A stretch of DNA of 15,142 nt from an uncultured Collinsella sp. (GCA_900551605.1 URWS01000004.1:1-15142), one strand, 5' to 3'; numbered from the stretch's first letter, positions 5,330-13,431 are shown. The notes: generated by a model not told the origin, from the sequence alone. Numbers and translations: made by a program.

Positions 5330-5382
5330 GGACAAGAAGAGCGCATGGCAATCGGCACGAGCGGAAATGCTTGCTGTCCTTA

Positions 5383-5409
5383 CCAAGAGGATTGCTGATT
5401 GCCAAGCGT
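5383..5409 (+). repeat. Direct repeat bounding the ATPase cassette, left copy
   Basis: A 22-bp segment starting CCAAGAGG and ending GATTGCCA (5383-5404) recurs exactly at 6957-6978. With one mismatch the match extends four more bases (GCGT), and weaker similarity continues to TGCT. The repeats enclose about 1.55 kb with one gene remnant and one intact ATPase gene. Confidence 0.85.
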
Positions 5410-5437
5410 TGATGCTCTCGCGGGCAATTCCGGCGAG

Positions 5438-5640
5438 CTAAAACGCCTTCTCGCTCAAGAACTCCCTGAATGCGGGGATGTCAAAGCCCACGAGGCCACG
5501 TCCGCGCTCCCCGATAACGCCGTCTTCGAGGAGGCGGCGTTTGTACTGACTTGCGTAGTTTCTAGCGACGCCCATGCGCTTGGCTATCTCCGAGACCCTG
5601 CTGGGGCCAGAATCGAACAGAAGACTGAGGGTGAAAATCG
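5438..5640 (-). pseudogene. 3' remnant of an archaeal-type ATPase gene
   Basis: The minus strand encodes about 65 residues that read as the C-terminal winged helix of an ATP-binding protein: LLFDSGPSRVSEIAKRMGVA, then RNYASQYKRRLLEDGVIGER, then DIPAFREFLSEKAF and a stop (TAG at 5440-5438). This is the wing found at the end of PF01637-type ATPases in Coriobacteria and other gut bacteria. No ATPase core, start codon or ribosome binding site precedes it; coding similarity stops near the hairpin at 5634-5660. I read it as the stump of a gene cut by whatever brought in the rightward ATPase. Family identity is from memory of the pattern. Confidence 0.6.
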
Positions 5641-5660
5641 GGAGTTCTATTCCCGATTTT
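5634..5660. other. Perfect 10-bp hairpin overlapping the ATPase promoter
   Basis: AAAATCGGGA (5634-5643) and TCCCGATTTT (5651-5660) pair perfectly around a 7-nt loop. With A/T runs on both sides it could end transcription in either direction, but its right arm overlaps the -35 box TTGACC, so it could also be an operator. Confidence 0.65.
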
Positions 5661-5687
5661 GACCGATTTAGGTTTGTGCGAGATAAT
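5659..5687 (+). promoter_or_regulatory. Near-consensus sigma-70-type promoter
   Basis: TTGACC (5659-5664), exactly 17 nt, then GATAAT (5682-5687): each box has five of six consensus bases. It lies 24 nt before the ATPase start codon, giving a very short leader. Confidence 0.8.
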
Positions 5688-5711
5688 GAACTCCGAACAG
5701 GAGGCGATTCT

Positions 5712-6920
5712 ATGTACATCGAGCGCGAAATTGAACAGACGATAGATTCGATGCTGGGGCAGGGAAAAGTTGTCCTGGTGACCGGGGCGCGCCAAGTTGG
5801 GAAGACGACGGTTCTCAAGCAACATCTGGGCGACCGATTCGACTATGTTTCGATGGAGAACCCGCGGGATTATCTCCTTGCAAAAGAGGATGCCGCCCTG
5901 TTTTTCGAGTCTCATGATCTGCCGATTATCATCGATGAGATTCAGCGCGTGCCTGAGCTTTTTTCTCCGGTGAAGTGGGTTGTTGATCAATCAGGGGAGA
6001 AGGGCCGAATCGTCCTCACAGGATCCCAGACATATCACCTCATGAAGGGGGTGAGCGAATCTTTGGCGGGGAGGATCAGAATCTTGGAGATGCCCTCTCT
6101 AAGCTTGCGAGAGCTCATCGGCGGTTCCCAGAGTCCTCGTCCGTATATCCCCGAAAAGATTTCCTTAGCATCTAAGATGTCTTCGGGAAATATTTGGAAC
6201 ATCATCCATAGGGGTTCGATGCCCGAACTGCAAGACCAGAATATCGATTGGGACTCCTATTATTCCGACTACGTTGCCGCATATCTCGAACGCGATGTTC
6301 GCGATCTTGTAAACGTGAAGGATGAGGCGAAGTTCTACAGCTTTATGGTCGCGTGCGCAGCGAGAACGGGGCAACTGTTGAATGCCACCGATATTGGAAA
6401 CACCGTTGATGTCGACCGTAAGACGGTAAAGGCTTGGCTCTCGGTTTTGCAGGCGTCGAACATCGTTCGGATTGTCGAGCCCTTTTGGCCTAATGTCGAT
6501 AAGCGTCTGACCAAGACCCCTAAGATATTCTTCATGGATACAGGTCTTGTTTGTCATCTAACGAGATGGATAACGCCGGAGCAATTGCGCAACGGGGCTG
6601 CGGCGGGGCATATATTTGAGACGTTCGTTGTCTCAGAAATTTTGAAGAGCTTTATGAATGCGGGGAAGAGCCTTCGTGATGTATGGTTCTACCGGGATCA
6701 AAAGAAGCGCGAAATTGATTTGCTCATCCAAGAGGGTCATATCTTACATCCCGTCGAGGTGAAGATGTCTGCTACGGTGAGTAGAGACGCGGTGAAGAAC
6801 TTTACCTGTCTTGACGGCCTATCTGGCTATGAGATCGGGTTTGGGCACGTTGTCTGTCAAACTCCGGAACCATACCTCATTACCAAGGATGTCCAGGCGG
6901 TCCCGGTGTGGAGCATATGA
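5712..6920 (+). CDS. AAA_14/DUF4143 ATP-binding protein
   Basis: 402 aa. The ATG at 5712 has AGGAGG 7 nt upstream and a promoter ending at 5687; the frame is open earlier but that part is promoter and gene remnant. Residues 5-135 are the AAA_14 ATPase: Walker A GARQVGKTT (25-33), Walker B IIIDE (72-76), then IVLTGSQ and SLAGRI. Residues 185-350 are DUF4143: YLERDVRDL (191-199), a winged helix around 221-252, and a restriction-endonuclease-like end with E303, D336 in REIDLLI, and E349/K351 in PVEVK, which resembles a PD-(D/E)XK site. Such proteins are common, often single-copy accessory genes in gut bacteria and archaea, of unproven function. Nucleic-acid or toxin-antitoxin-like roles have been guessed. 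It stands alone in a cassette bounded by 22-bp direct repeats, with codon and base use more AT-rich than the left element, suggesting separate acquisition. Confidence 0.9.
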   Translation: MYIEREIEQTIDSMLGQGKVVLVTGARQVGKTTVLKQHLGDRFDYVSMENPRDYLLAKEDAALFFESHDLPIIIDEIQRVPELFSPVKWVVDQSGEKGRIVLTGSQTYHLMKGVSESLAGRIRILEMPSLSLRELIGGSQSPRPYIPEKISLASKMSSGNIWNIIHRGSMPELQDQNIDWDSYYSDYVAAYLERDVRDLVNVKDEAKFYSFMVACAARTGQLLNATDIGNTVDVDRKTVKAWLSVLQASNIVRIVEPFWPNVDKRLTKTPKIFFMDTGLVCHLTRWITPEQLRNGAAAGHIFETFVVSEILKSFMNAGKSLRDVWFYRDQKKREIDLLIQEGHILHPVEVKMSATVSRDAVKNFTCLDGLSGYEIGFGHVVCQTPEPYLITKDVQAVPVWSI

Positions 6921-6956
6921 TTTACGTGGCAGTGGCGCGGTCTTGATTGATGGTTG

Positions 6957-6983
6957 CCAAGAGGATTGCTGATTGCCATGCGT
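6957..6983 (+). repeat. Direct repeat bounding the ATPase cassette, right copy
   Basis: Exact 22-bp copy (6957-6978) of the left repeat at 5383-5404, with GCGT conserved after one mismatch. It lies 36 nt after the ATPase stop and before the terminator at 7024. Confidence 0.85.
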
Positions 6984-7023
6984 AGTTGCTGACATTGTCG
7001 TCTTTGCCTTGCATGTCTAATGG

Positions 7024-7075
7024 CGGGGCCCGGAGCTCAGTATTTACTGCGCTCCGGGCCCCGTTGGTTTGTGGC
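7024..7075 (+). terminator. Strong 13-bp terminator hairpin between converging genes
   Basis: CGGGGCCCGGAGC (7024-7036) and GCTCCGGGCCCCG (7051-7063) pair perfectly, and the loop itself can extend the stem through CAGTA/TACTG. TTGGTTTGTGG follows on the plus strand. It separates the converging ATPase and topoisomerase A genes and may serve both directions, though the minus strand has no T-run. Confidence 0.75.
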
Positions 7076-7100
7076 TTGGACCAGCTCGACTGCCGTCGTC

Positions 7101-9338
7101 CTAGTCAAACAGGCTCGGCATGTCGTTTTCCTTCATGAGGGCACCGGCGGAGGGTAGGCTCTGCGCGGTGAACTTCTCGGCCGAGACGCCGGCGCCGAGG
7201 ATGTCCTCGGTCGTACCGACCGTGGTGACCGAGCGGCCCTTCTTGGCCGTGAAAGCCTGGACGCCCTGCGTGTTGGTGGTCGTCTTGGTCTTGAGCAGCG
7301 ACGTGTTGAAGTTCATCAAACGATAGTCGCTCGAGACCAGCGCGATGTCGCGATCTTCCTTGAGCACCTGGGCATACAGCAGCTTGCTGCCGCCGTAGAT
7401 GGCGTTCTTGAGGCGCTTGCGGTTGGTCTTGGTGACGTATCCGGAAAGCGCAACGCGCACCACGCGGCCATTCTCAAAGACGAACAGCACGTCGGCCTTG
7501 TAGTCCTCGGGGTCGATGACCCAGATGACGCTCTCGTCGGGTTCCATCTCAAGATCGGTCGGCAGGTACGAGCCCAGCTGGGCCGACTTGGTGTCCTCAA
7601 ACTGCGCGACCTTGCACTTGTACACCTGGCTCTTGTTGGTAAAGACCAGCAGCTCGTGCGTATTGGAGGACGGGAACTCGATAAAGGGTTTATCGCCGTC
7701 CTTGTACTTGAGCGTAGCGGCCTTCTTGAGCACGCGGTCGGTCATCTTCTTGAGGTAGCCATCGCGCGAGAGCATGATGGTCACCGGGTACTCCTCGACC
7801 TCGGGCTTCAGGCTCACTTCGATAACCTCATGGGGCTCGATCCTGCCCGTGCGGCGCGGCATCACGTACTTCTTGTTGACGGCGGCGAGCTCGTCGCTGA
7901 TGACCTTCTTGATGTTCTCCTCGCTGGAGAGAATCTCCTCAAGCTCGGCGATCTCGCCTTCGAGCTTGGCGATGTCCTTGGTGCGGTTGAGAATGTACTC
8001 CTCATTGATGTTGCGGAGCTTAAGCTCGGCGACAAACTCTGCCTGGGTCTCATCGATGTCGAAACCCTTCATAAGGTTGGGCACGACCTCGGCCTCGAGC
8101 TTGGTGCCGCGAATGATGGCGATGGCCTTGTCGATGTCGAGCAGAATCGCCTCGAGGCCGTGCAGCAGGTGCAGACGCTCGGACTTTTTGCCCAGGTCAA
8201 AGTTGATGCGGCGGCGCGTGGACTGAATGCGCCACGCAACCCACTCGTGCAGGATCTGGCGCACGCCCATAACGCGGGGATAGCCGTCGACCAGCACGTT
8301 GAAGTTGCACGAGAACGAGTCCTGCAGCGTGGTCGAGCGATAGAGCTTCGCCATGAGCTTGTCGGGGTCGACGCCACGCTTGAGGTCGATGGCGATGCGC
8401 AGGCCCGAAAGGTCGGTCTCGTCACGGATGTCGGCGATCTCCTTGACCTTGCCCTCCTTGGAGAGCTTGACGATGCGTTCGATGATGACATCGGTCTTGG
8501 TGGTGTAGGGGATCTCGTAGACCTCGATGATGCGCTCTTCGGGAATCCAGCGCCAGCGGGAGCGAATCTGGAAGCTGCCAAGGCCGGTCTCGACGATCTT
8601 TTCCATCTCCTCGCGGCGGTAGATGATCTCGCCGCCGGTCGAGAAGTCGGGCATGGGCATGTATTCGAGCAGGTCGCAGTCGGGGTCCTTGAGGTAGTGC
8701 ATCGTGGCGGTGCAGACCTCGTTGAGGTTGAAACCGCAGATGTCGGACGCCATGGCGACGCCGATGCCCTTGTTGGCCGAGACGAGGATGTTGGGGAACG
8801 TGGTGGGCAGCAGGCGCGGCTCCTTCACGGCGCCGTCGTAGCTGTCAACGAAGTCGACCGGGTCCTTGTCGATGTCCTTGAAGATCTCGGCACTGATGGG
8901 GGAGAGCTTGGCCTCGGTATAACGCGAGGCGGCGTAGCTCAGATCGCCCGAATAGTACTTGCCAAAGTTGCCCTTCGACTCCACGAAAGGGGCGAGCAGT
9001 GCCTCGTTGCCGGTGGCCAGACGCACCATCGTCTCGTAGATCGCGGCATCGCCGTGCGGGTTGAGCTTCATGGTCTGGCCTACGATGTTGGCGCTCTTCT
9101 GGCGCTCGCCCTTGAGCAGGCCCATCTTGTACATGGTGTAGAGCAGCTTGCGGTGCGAGGGTTTAAAGCCGTCGATCTCGGGGAACGCACGCGAGACGTT
9201 GACGCTCATGGCGTAGGGCATGTAGTTGACCTCGAGCGTCTGCGTGATCGGCTGGTCGGTGACCTCGGAGTGCAGGCCGATGACGTTCTCGGCGTTGACC
9301 TGCTTTTTCTTTGGCTGGTTCGTCTTCTTCTTTGCCAC
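7101..9338 (-). CDS. parC: Type IIA topoisomerase, A subunit (topo IV-like, clostridial type)
   Basis: 745 aa. The start is GTG at 9338, with GAGGA five nt upstream. This is the breakage-reunion subunit that cuts and rejoins duplex DNA to decatenate or relax it. Visible landmarks are NYMPYAMSVNVSRAFPEIDG (39-58), FKPSHRKLLYTMYKMGLL (58-75), the quinolone-region segment PHGDAAIYETMVRLA (94-108) and the catalytic R139-Y140 in YAASRYTEAKLS. GIGVAMAS (191-198) corresponds to the DNA-intercalating isoleucine region. The second half holds the tower, coiled coil and a beta-pinwheel-like C-terminus. It lacks a canonical GyrA box, which argues against gyrase. The sequence is closest in my memory to the extra topoisomerase pair of Clostridia and Coriobacteria, not to E. 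coli ParC, so the symbol is functional rather than orthologous. Its B subunit lies 45 nt upstream in the same operon. At the Ser83 position of GyrA it has Ala98, and at Asp87 it has Glu102. Confidence 0.93.
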   Translation of the reverse strand: MAKKKTNQPKKKQVNAENVIGLHSEVTDQPITQTLEVNYMPYAMSVNVSRAFPEIDGFKPSHRKLLYTMYKMGLLKGERQKSANIVGQTMKLNPHGDAAIYETMVRLATGNEALLAPFVESKGNFGKYYSGDLSYAASRYTEAKLSPISAEIFKDIDKDPVDFVDSYDGAVKEPRLLPTTFPNILVSANKGIGVAMASDICGFNLNEVCTATMHYLKDPDCDLLEYMPMPDFSTGGEIIYRREEMEKIVETGLGSFQIRSRWRWIPEERIIEVYEIPYTTKTDVIIERIVKLSKEGKVKEIADIRDETDLSGLRIAIDLKRGVDPDKLMAKLYRSTTLQDSFSCNFNVLVDGYPRVMGVRQILHEWVAWRIQSTRRRINFDLGKKSERLHLLHGLEAILLDIDKAIAIIRGTKLEAEVVPNLMKGFDIDETQAEFVAELKLRNINEEYILNRTKDIAKLEGEIAELEEILSSEENIKKVISDELAAVNKKYVMPRRTGRIEPHEVIEVSLKPEVEEYPVTIMLSRDGYLKKMTDRVLKKAATLKYKDGDKPFIEFPSSNTHELLVFTNKSQVYKCKVAQFEDTKSAQLGSYLPTDLEMEPDESVIWVIDPEDYKADVLFVFENGRVVRVALSGYVTKTNRKRLKNAIYGGSKLLYAQVLKEDRDIALVSSDYRLMNFNTSLLKTKTTTNTQGVQAFTAKKGRSVTTVGTTEDILGAGVSAEKFTAQSLPSAGALMKENDMPSLFD

Positions 9339-9383
9339 GATTTCCTCTTGAACTTCTTATGGGCCGTCGTTATCGATTTGCTG

Positions 9384-11381
9384 CTACTGCAGGTCCAGCT
9401 GGTCCAGGTATTCCTTGCCGTGCTCGGAGATGTGGCGCTTGCGCCCCGCCTCGTCGTTGCCCAGCAGTAGGTTGAACATGGTTTCCATCTTGGTGACGTC
9501 CTCGGGCTCCACCTTGATCAGGCGGCGCGTCTCGGGGTTCATGGTGGTGAGCCACATCATGTCCGGATCGTTCTCACCAAGACCCTTAGAGCGGTTGATC
9601 GAGCACTTCTGGTCGCCGATCTCCTTAAGGATGCCGTTCTTCTCGAGCTCGGTGTAGGCAAAGTAGGTCTTCTCTTTGCAGTTGATCTCGTAGAGCGGCG
9701 ACTCGGCGATATACACGTAGCCCTCGTCGATAAGCGTGGGCACCAGGCGATAGAGCATGGTGAGTACGAGCGTGCGGATGTGATAACCGTCGACGTCGGC
9801 GTCCGTACAGATGATGACCTTGTTCCAGTTGAGGTTGTCCAGGTCGAAGGCGCCAAGGTTCTTGATGCGCTTGTCCTTGATTTCCACGCCGCAGCCCAGC
9901 ACGCGCATGAGGTCCATGATGATGTCGGACTTAAAGATGCGCGGGTAGTCCTCCTTCAGGCAGTTGAGGATCTTACCGCGGACGGGCATGACGCCTTGGA
10001 ATTCGGCATCGCGCGAGGTGCGAATGGCGCCTGCTGCCGAGTCGCCCTCTACGATGTAGATCTCGCGTCGGCTCTTGTCCTTGGAGCGACAGTCGATGAA
10101 CTTCTGCACGCGGTTGGCCATGTCGGTCTTCTGCTGCAGGTTGGTCTTGATGCTCTGGCGCGTCTTCTCGGCGTTCTCGCGCGAGCGCTTGTTGATGAGC
10201 ACCTGCTCCATGATCTTATTGGCGGCGTCCTTGTTCTCGATCAGGTAGGTCGAGAGGCGCTCCTTAAAGAAGGCGGTCATGGCCTGCTGAATAAAGCGGT
10301 TGTTGATAGCCTTTTTGGTCTGGTTCTCGTAGGACGTCTGGGTGGAGAAGCAGTTGGTCACCAGTACCAGGCAGTCCTGGACGTCTTGCCACTTAATGCC
10401 GCTCTCGTTTTTGTTGTACTTGCCCTGCTGCTTAATATAGGCATCGATGGCGCTGGTCAGAGCGCTGCGAGCCGCCTTCTCGGGCGAGCCGCCGTTCTCG
10501 AGCCACGACGAGTTGTGGTAGTACTCCTGCATCATGAAGGTGCGCGAGAAGCACATGCAAGCGGTGATCTTTACGTTGTAGTCGGGCAGGTCCTCGCGAT
10601 CGCGGCCGCGACGGTCGGCCTCGATAAAGAAGGGCTCGGTGAGGTAGTCGGCACCGACCTTCTCGAGCACGTAGTCCTCAATGCCCTTGGGATAGCAAAA
10701 ATCCTCTTCGGTAAACTCGCCATCGTCGCCCTCAATGCGCAGGCGGAAGGTCACGTTGGCGTTGACCACGGCCTGACGGCGCATGGTCTCGCGATACCAA
10801 TCGTGGGGAATGCTGATGGAGGTAAAGACCTCGAGGTCGGGACGCCACTTGATGGTAGTGCCGGTGCGGTTCTCGTCGCTGGGCTCAATCTCGAGCGCCT
10901 TCTTTTTGGCGCCGACGACTTTGCCCTTCTTAAAGTGCAGGGAGTACTTGTTGCCGTCGCGCCAGACGGTGACGTCCATGTACTCGGATGCGTACTGGGT
11001 TGCACACGAACCCAGGCCGTTGGTGCCGAGCGAGAAGTCGTAGTCGCCGCCCTGGTTGTTGTTGTACTTGCCGCCGGCGTAGAGCTCACAAAAGACGAGT
11101 TCCCAGTTAAAGCGCTTCTCGGAGGGGTTCCAGTCGAGCGGGCAACCACGGCCGTTGTCCTCTACCTGAATGGAGCCATCGCGAAAGGCGGTAAGGGTGA
11201 TGAGCTTGCCGTAGCCCTGGCGCGCCTCGTCAACGGCGTTGGACAAGATCTCAAAGGCGGCGTGCGCACAGCCATCGAGTCCGTCCGAGCCAAAGATGAC
11301 GGCGGGACGCAGACGTACGCGCTCCTCGTCTTTGAGCTGACGAATACTGTCGTTACCATAGTTTGCGGTGTTTTTTGCCAT
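9384..11381 (-). CDS. parE: Type IIA topoisomerase, B subunit (ATPase)
   Basis: 665 aa. The ATG at 11381 opens the conserved start MAKNTANYGNDSIRQLKDEE; the ribosome site upstream is weak. It is the ATP-driven gate of the topoisomerase. The GHKL ATPase shows E44 and N48 in EILSNAVDEA, DNGRG (75-79), and GTNGLGS (119-125) where gyrases have GxHGVG. QTKK (354-357) carries the transducer lysine. The TOPRIM domain shows VEGDSAAG (444-451), PVRGKILN (466-473) and DADVDG (527-532), the metal-binding acidic triad, then KGLGENDPDMMW near the end. It pairs with the A subunit gene just downstream. The order B then A and the close homology of both to the extra clostridial pair indicate a dedicated second enzyme beside gyrase. 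The Arg in PVRGKILN replaces the usual Lys of PLKGKILN. Confidence 0.93.
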   Translation of the reverse strand: MAKNTANYGNDSIRQLKDEERVRLRPAVIFGSDGLDGCAHAAFEILSNAVDEARQGYGKLITLTAFRDGSIQVEDNGRGCPLDWNPSEKRFNWELVFCELYAGGKYNNNQGGDYDFSLGTNGLGSCATQYASEYMDVTVWRDGNKYSLHFKKGKVVGAKKKALEIEPSDENRTGTTIKWRPDLEVFTSISIPHDWYRETMRRQAVVNANVTFRLRIEGDDGEFTEEDFCYPKGIEDYVLEKVGADYLTEPFFIEADRRGRDREDLPDYNVKITACMCFSRTFMMQEYYHNSSWLENGGSPEKAARSALTSAIDAYIKQQGKYNKNESGIKWQDVQDCLVLVTNCFSTQTSYENQTKKAINNRFIQQAMTAFFKERLSTYLIENKDAANKIMEQVLINKRSRENAEKTRQSIKTNLQQKTDMANRVQKFIDCRSKDKSRREIYIVEGDSAAGAIRTSRDAEFQGVMPVRGKILNCLKEDYPRIFKSDIIMDLMRVLGCGVEIKDKRIKNLGAFDLDNLNWNKVIICTDADVDGYHIRTLVLTMLYRLVPTLIDEGYVYIAESPLYEINCKEKTYFAYTELEKNGILKEIGDQKCSINRSKGLGENDPDMMWLTTMNPETRRLIKVEPEDVTKMETMFNLLLGNDEAGRKRHISEHGKEYLDQLDLQ

Positions 11382-11481
11382 GCTCGCTCTCTTGGTGCTT
11401 CCTCTTGTGCATTTAAGTCGTATAGATAGTCAAGGTAGCATAGCCCAGCCCGTAGGCGATTCCACCCAACACGAAATCCAT

Positions 11482-11495
11482 CGAACAATCGTTCG
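11482..11495. promoter_or_regulatory. LexA-box-like palindrome upstream of topoisomerase
   Basis: CGAACAATCGTTCG is a CGAAC-N4-GTTCG dyad, the outer pattern of the Gram-positive SOS box, about 100 nt above the topoisomerase B start. The centre AATC departs from the strict consensus. Confidence 0.5.
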
Positions 11496-11512
11496 GAATT
11501 TGATGGAACGAA

Positions 11513-11553
11513 GCTTACTCGGACAGGACCGAGTCGGTTCTGTCCGAGTAAGC
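11513..11553. repeat. 41-nt extended hairpin upstream of the topoisomerase operon
   Basis: GCTTACTCGGACAG (11513-11526) and CTGTCCGAGTAAGC (11540-11553) are perfect 14-bp arms. The centre continues the stem through one G-T wobble and four more pairs to a 3-nt loop, so the whole 41 nt folds. It lies between the terminator at 11566-11594 and the LexA-like site. No T-run follows on either side, so a regulatory dyad is more likely than a terminator. Confidence 0.75.
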
Positions 11554-11594
11554 GATAAAGAGCAAGCCCCGCGCTCCTCCGTAGGGCGCGGGGC
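11552..11594 (-). terminator. Terminator after the DUF3825 gene
   Basis: GCCCCGCGC (11566-11574) and GCGCGGGGC (11586-11594) form a 9-bp GC stem 16 nt after the stop at 11611; on the minus strand TTGCTCTTTATCGCT follows, a modest T-rich tail. Confidence 0.75.
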
Positions 11595-11610
11595 AAGAGA
11601 ATCGGGTGGT

Positions 11611-13431
11611 TTAACAGCTCGGGACCTGCAGTGAGGTATTGAGCCAGTCGCTGTCCGGGCGGCTGATCAGGCGCGCGTTGTTGTAGGCCATCTTCATCGT
11701 TAGAATCGTCTGGCCGATATAAGCGCCGGACTCCATGAGCTCAACCACCAAGGCAACGTCGGGCCGGTCGTTTTCGGTCAGATCGAGCGGCAGCAGCAGG
11801 CTCATGGTGTTCTTGGTGGGGTAGAACGCCGGCACAGCGGTTTTGAAGTTCCACTCAACGCGCTTCTGGGCGAGCTCGATGGCATCGTCGAGTCTGTTGA
11901 TCAGACGGCGCTTTACCTTGGCGTTATCCTCAACGGCTTCGCGCAGCTCGTCGTAGGCGGCCTTTTTAGCCGCGTCGTCATCCGCATTGGCCGCCCTCGA
12001 CAGTGCTTCGAGCGCATCGCTGCTTCCGCGCAGCTCCTCGGCAAGAAACGCCTCGGGCAGGCGGTCGATGTTGTCGAGCAGGATATGGTCGACGTCGCGT
12101 TGGAGCGTTCTGTTGCCGTCAAAGAGCAGGTCTTCCTTCTTTTCGAAGTAGGATGCACGCTGCGGAAGCGGGTCGAACGACGCAACGAGTTTCTTGCCCC
12201 ACTGCTTTGAACCTGCTTTGCAAAAGGCCTCGAATCGCCATGGACATCCGCTGCTTGATGGCGAGAAGCAGGCATAAATAGCCTCGTAGGTGGGGTCGAC
12301 GAGGCCGGTGTTAAATGCCGCGATTCCCTTGTCGCTGTCCTCGAGAACCTTGTTTTCGGACTGAAGGCGATAGAAGGTGTACATGAGGTAGCTGCGCAGA
12401 ATCGAATAGTCCTTGGAGTCCTCGTCCTGCTCAAACCCCCATTTCTCATCCAGTGCGTAATCTGCCAGGCTTTCGATCATGCTGTCGATGTTGCCCAGAT
12501 ACGCCCAGTCGGTGAGTGCGCGACCGGCGCGTACTTTTTGGAAAGCGAAGTTATCGACATAGCAGACGCGCCAAGGCAGCGCGCCCGGGCGATCCATTTT
12601 ACGATCGCGTGTAATCGATACCTCGACCGGAGTCTCCCCGTCGTTTCGAAGAACACTGATCGGGAAGATGACTTTACCCTCGTAGAAGCGGATGATTCGA
12701 TTGGAGAAGGCGAATTTCCAATCGCGATCCAAAAGGGCCGTGACGTCAATGTCGCGCTTTGCGTACTCGATGATTGTGTCGGTCCACCGCTGCGAGGTCC
12801 ATGCAAATGACGAGAGCTCATTGCCAAAGGATGCGAATTCCTCGACGAGTTCCTGTGGGACGGGGCCGTCAAGATAGTCCTCGGTCTCCTGCATGTGCTC
12901 AAGGTTGCGTTCTAGGAGCGGGGGCAGCGGGGCTGTGACCGGATGGGTATCGGTGTCCGTGCTCGTGCTTGCAGCAGGTTGGGTATGGGTTTCGACGCCT
13001 GGGACCTTGGTCTCAAAATCTCGGCGCAGCTTCATGCGATCGGCAATGGGGACATATGAGAGAAACCAGGGGAGGCCGTCCTGCGCATTTTCGGCTATCG
13101 ACAGCTCAACTGCCGATCCGCTTACCGTCTCCAAGTGTGTGGCAAAGCTGACCGTTTTGGCATCGCGCATATAAAGTGCACCCTGGGCATATGCTTCTTT
13201 CCAGTCGGCGCAAAGCAGCGCCATAACATCGAGCCCCGGTCCATAGAGGCTTGAGAGCCTAGATTTAGAGGTATATGGAATCGATACAAAGCTGGCCAGG
13301 TCATCGTTAAACGAATCTAAGAGCTCGGGGGAGACGGGCGACGCTTTAAATTTGGGCGAATCGACCGCTCTTGCGATAACCGAGCGGTCCTCTTCGCCCA
13401 GGATGGCCTGTCCACATTTTGCCTCTTCCAT
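11611..13431 (-). CDS. DUF3825 protein with an internal duplication
   Basis: 606 aa, soluble, no signal peptide. The ATG at 13431 has GGAGGAG about 8 nt upstream; the 62 extra open codons above have no site. Two related segments lie at residues 37-127 and 195-292. Both contain a SF-x-(D/E)LxSF start, an (L/I)DVxALLxxDWKxA(Y/F) core, a V-E-(L/V)SI strand and an LPWxxxYV end. They are joined by a Ser/Thr/Pro-rich linker (143-172). Residues about 300-600 fit the DUF3825 pattern: DYSILRSYLMYTFYRLQSEN (341-360), AAFNTGLVDPTYEAIYACF (371-389), then WRFEAFCKAGSKQWGKKL, and a helical stretch 460-525. Biochemical function is unknown to me. It stands alone, with its own terminator, divergent from a lipoprotein gene. 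The duplicated N-terminal unit may be an independent binding module. Confidence 0.75.
   Translation of the reverse strand: MEEAKCGQAILGEEDRSVIARAVDSPKFKASPVSPELLDSFNDDLASFVSIPYTSKSRLSSLYGPGLDVMALLCADWKEAYAQGALYMRDAKTVSFATHLETVSGSAVELSIAENAQDGLPWFLSYVPIADRMKLRRDFETKVPGVETHTQPAASTSTDTDTHPVTAPLPPLLERNLEHMQETEDYLDGPVPQELVEEFASFGNELSSFAWTSQRWTDTIIEYAKRDIDVTALLDRDWKFAFSNRIIRFYEGKVIFPISVLRNDGETPVEVSITRDRKMDRPGALPWRVCYVDNFAFQKVRAGRALTDWAYLGNIDSMIESLADYALDEKWGFEQDEDSKDYSILRSYLMYTFYRLQSENKVLEDSDKGIAAFNTGLVDPTYEAIYACFSPSSSGCPWRFEAFCKAGSKQWGKKLVASFDPLPQRASYFEKKEDLLFDGNRTLQRDVDHILLDNIDRLPEAFLAEELRGSSDALEALSRAANADDDAAKKAAYDELREAVEDNAKVKRRLINRLDDAIELAQKRVEWNFKTAVPAFYPTKNTMSLLLPLDLTENDRPDVALVVELMESGAYIGQTILTMKMAYNNARLISRPDSDWLNTSLQVPSC

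Noticed and set aside
5327..5382. TAAGGACA and TGTCCTTA inverted pair after the oxidoreductase stop
   Set aside because: Only 8 bp with a 40-nt loop and no T-run; too weak to call a terminator.
7656..9470. 604-codon rightward open frame over the topoisomerase A gene, with a similar one at 9780-11429
   Set aside because: Both are antisense shadows of highly conserved topoisomerase genes, with compositionally biased Leu/Val/Asp products.
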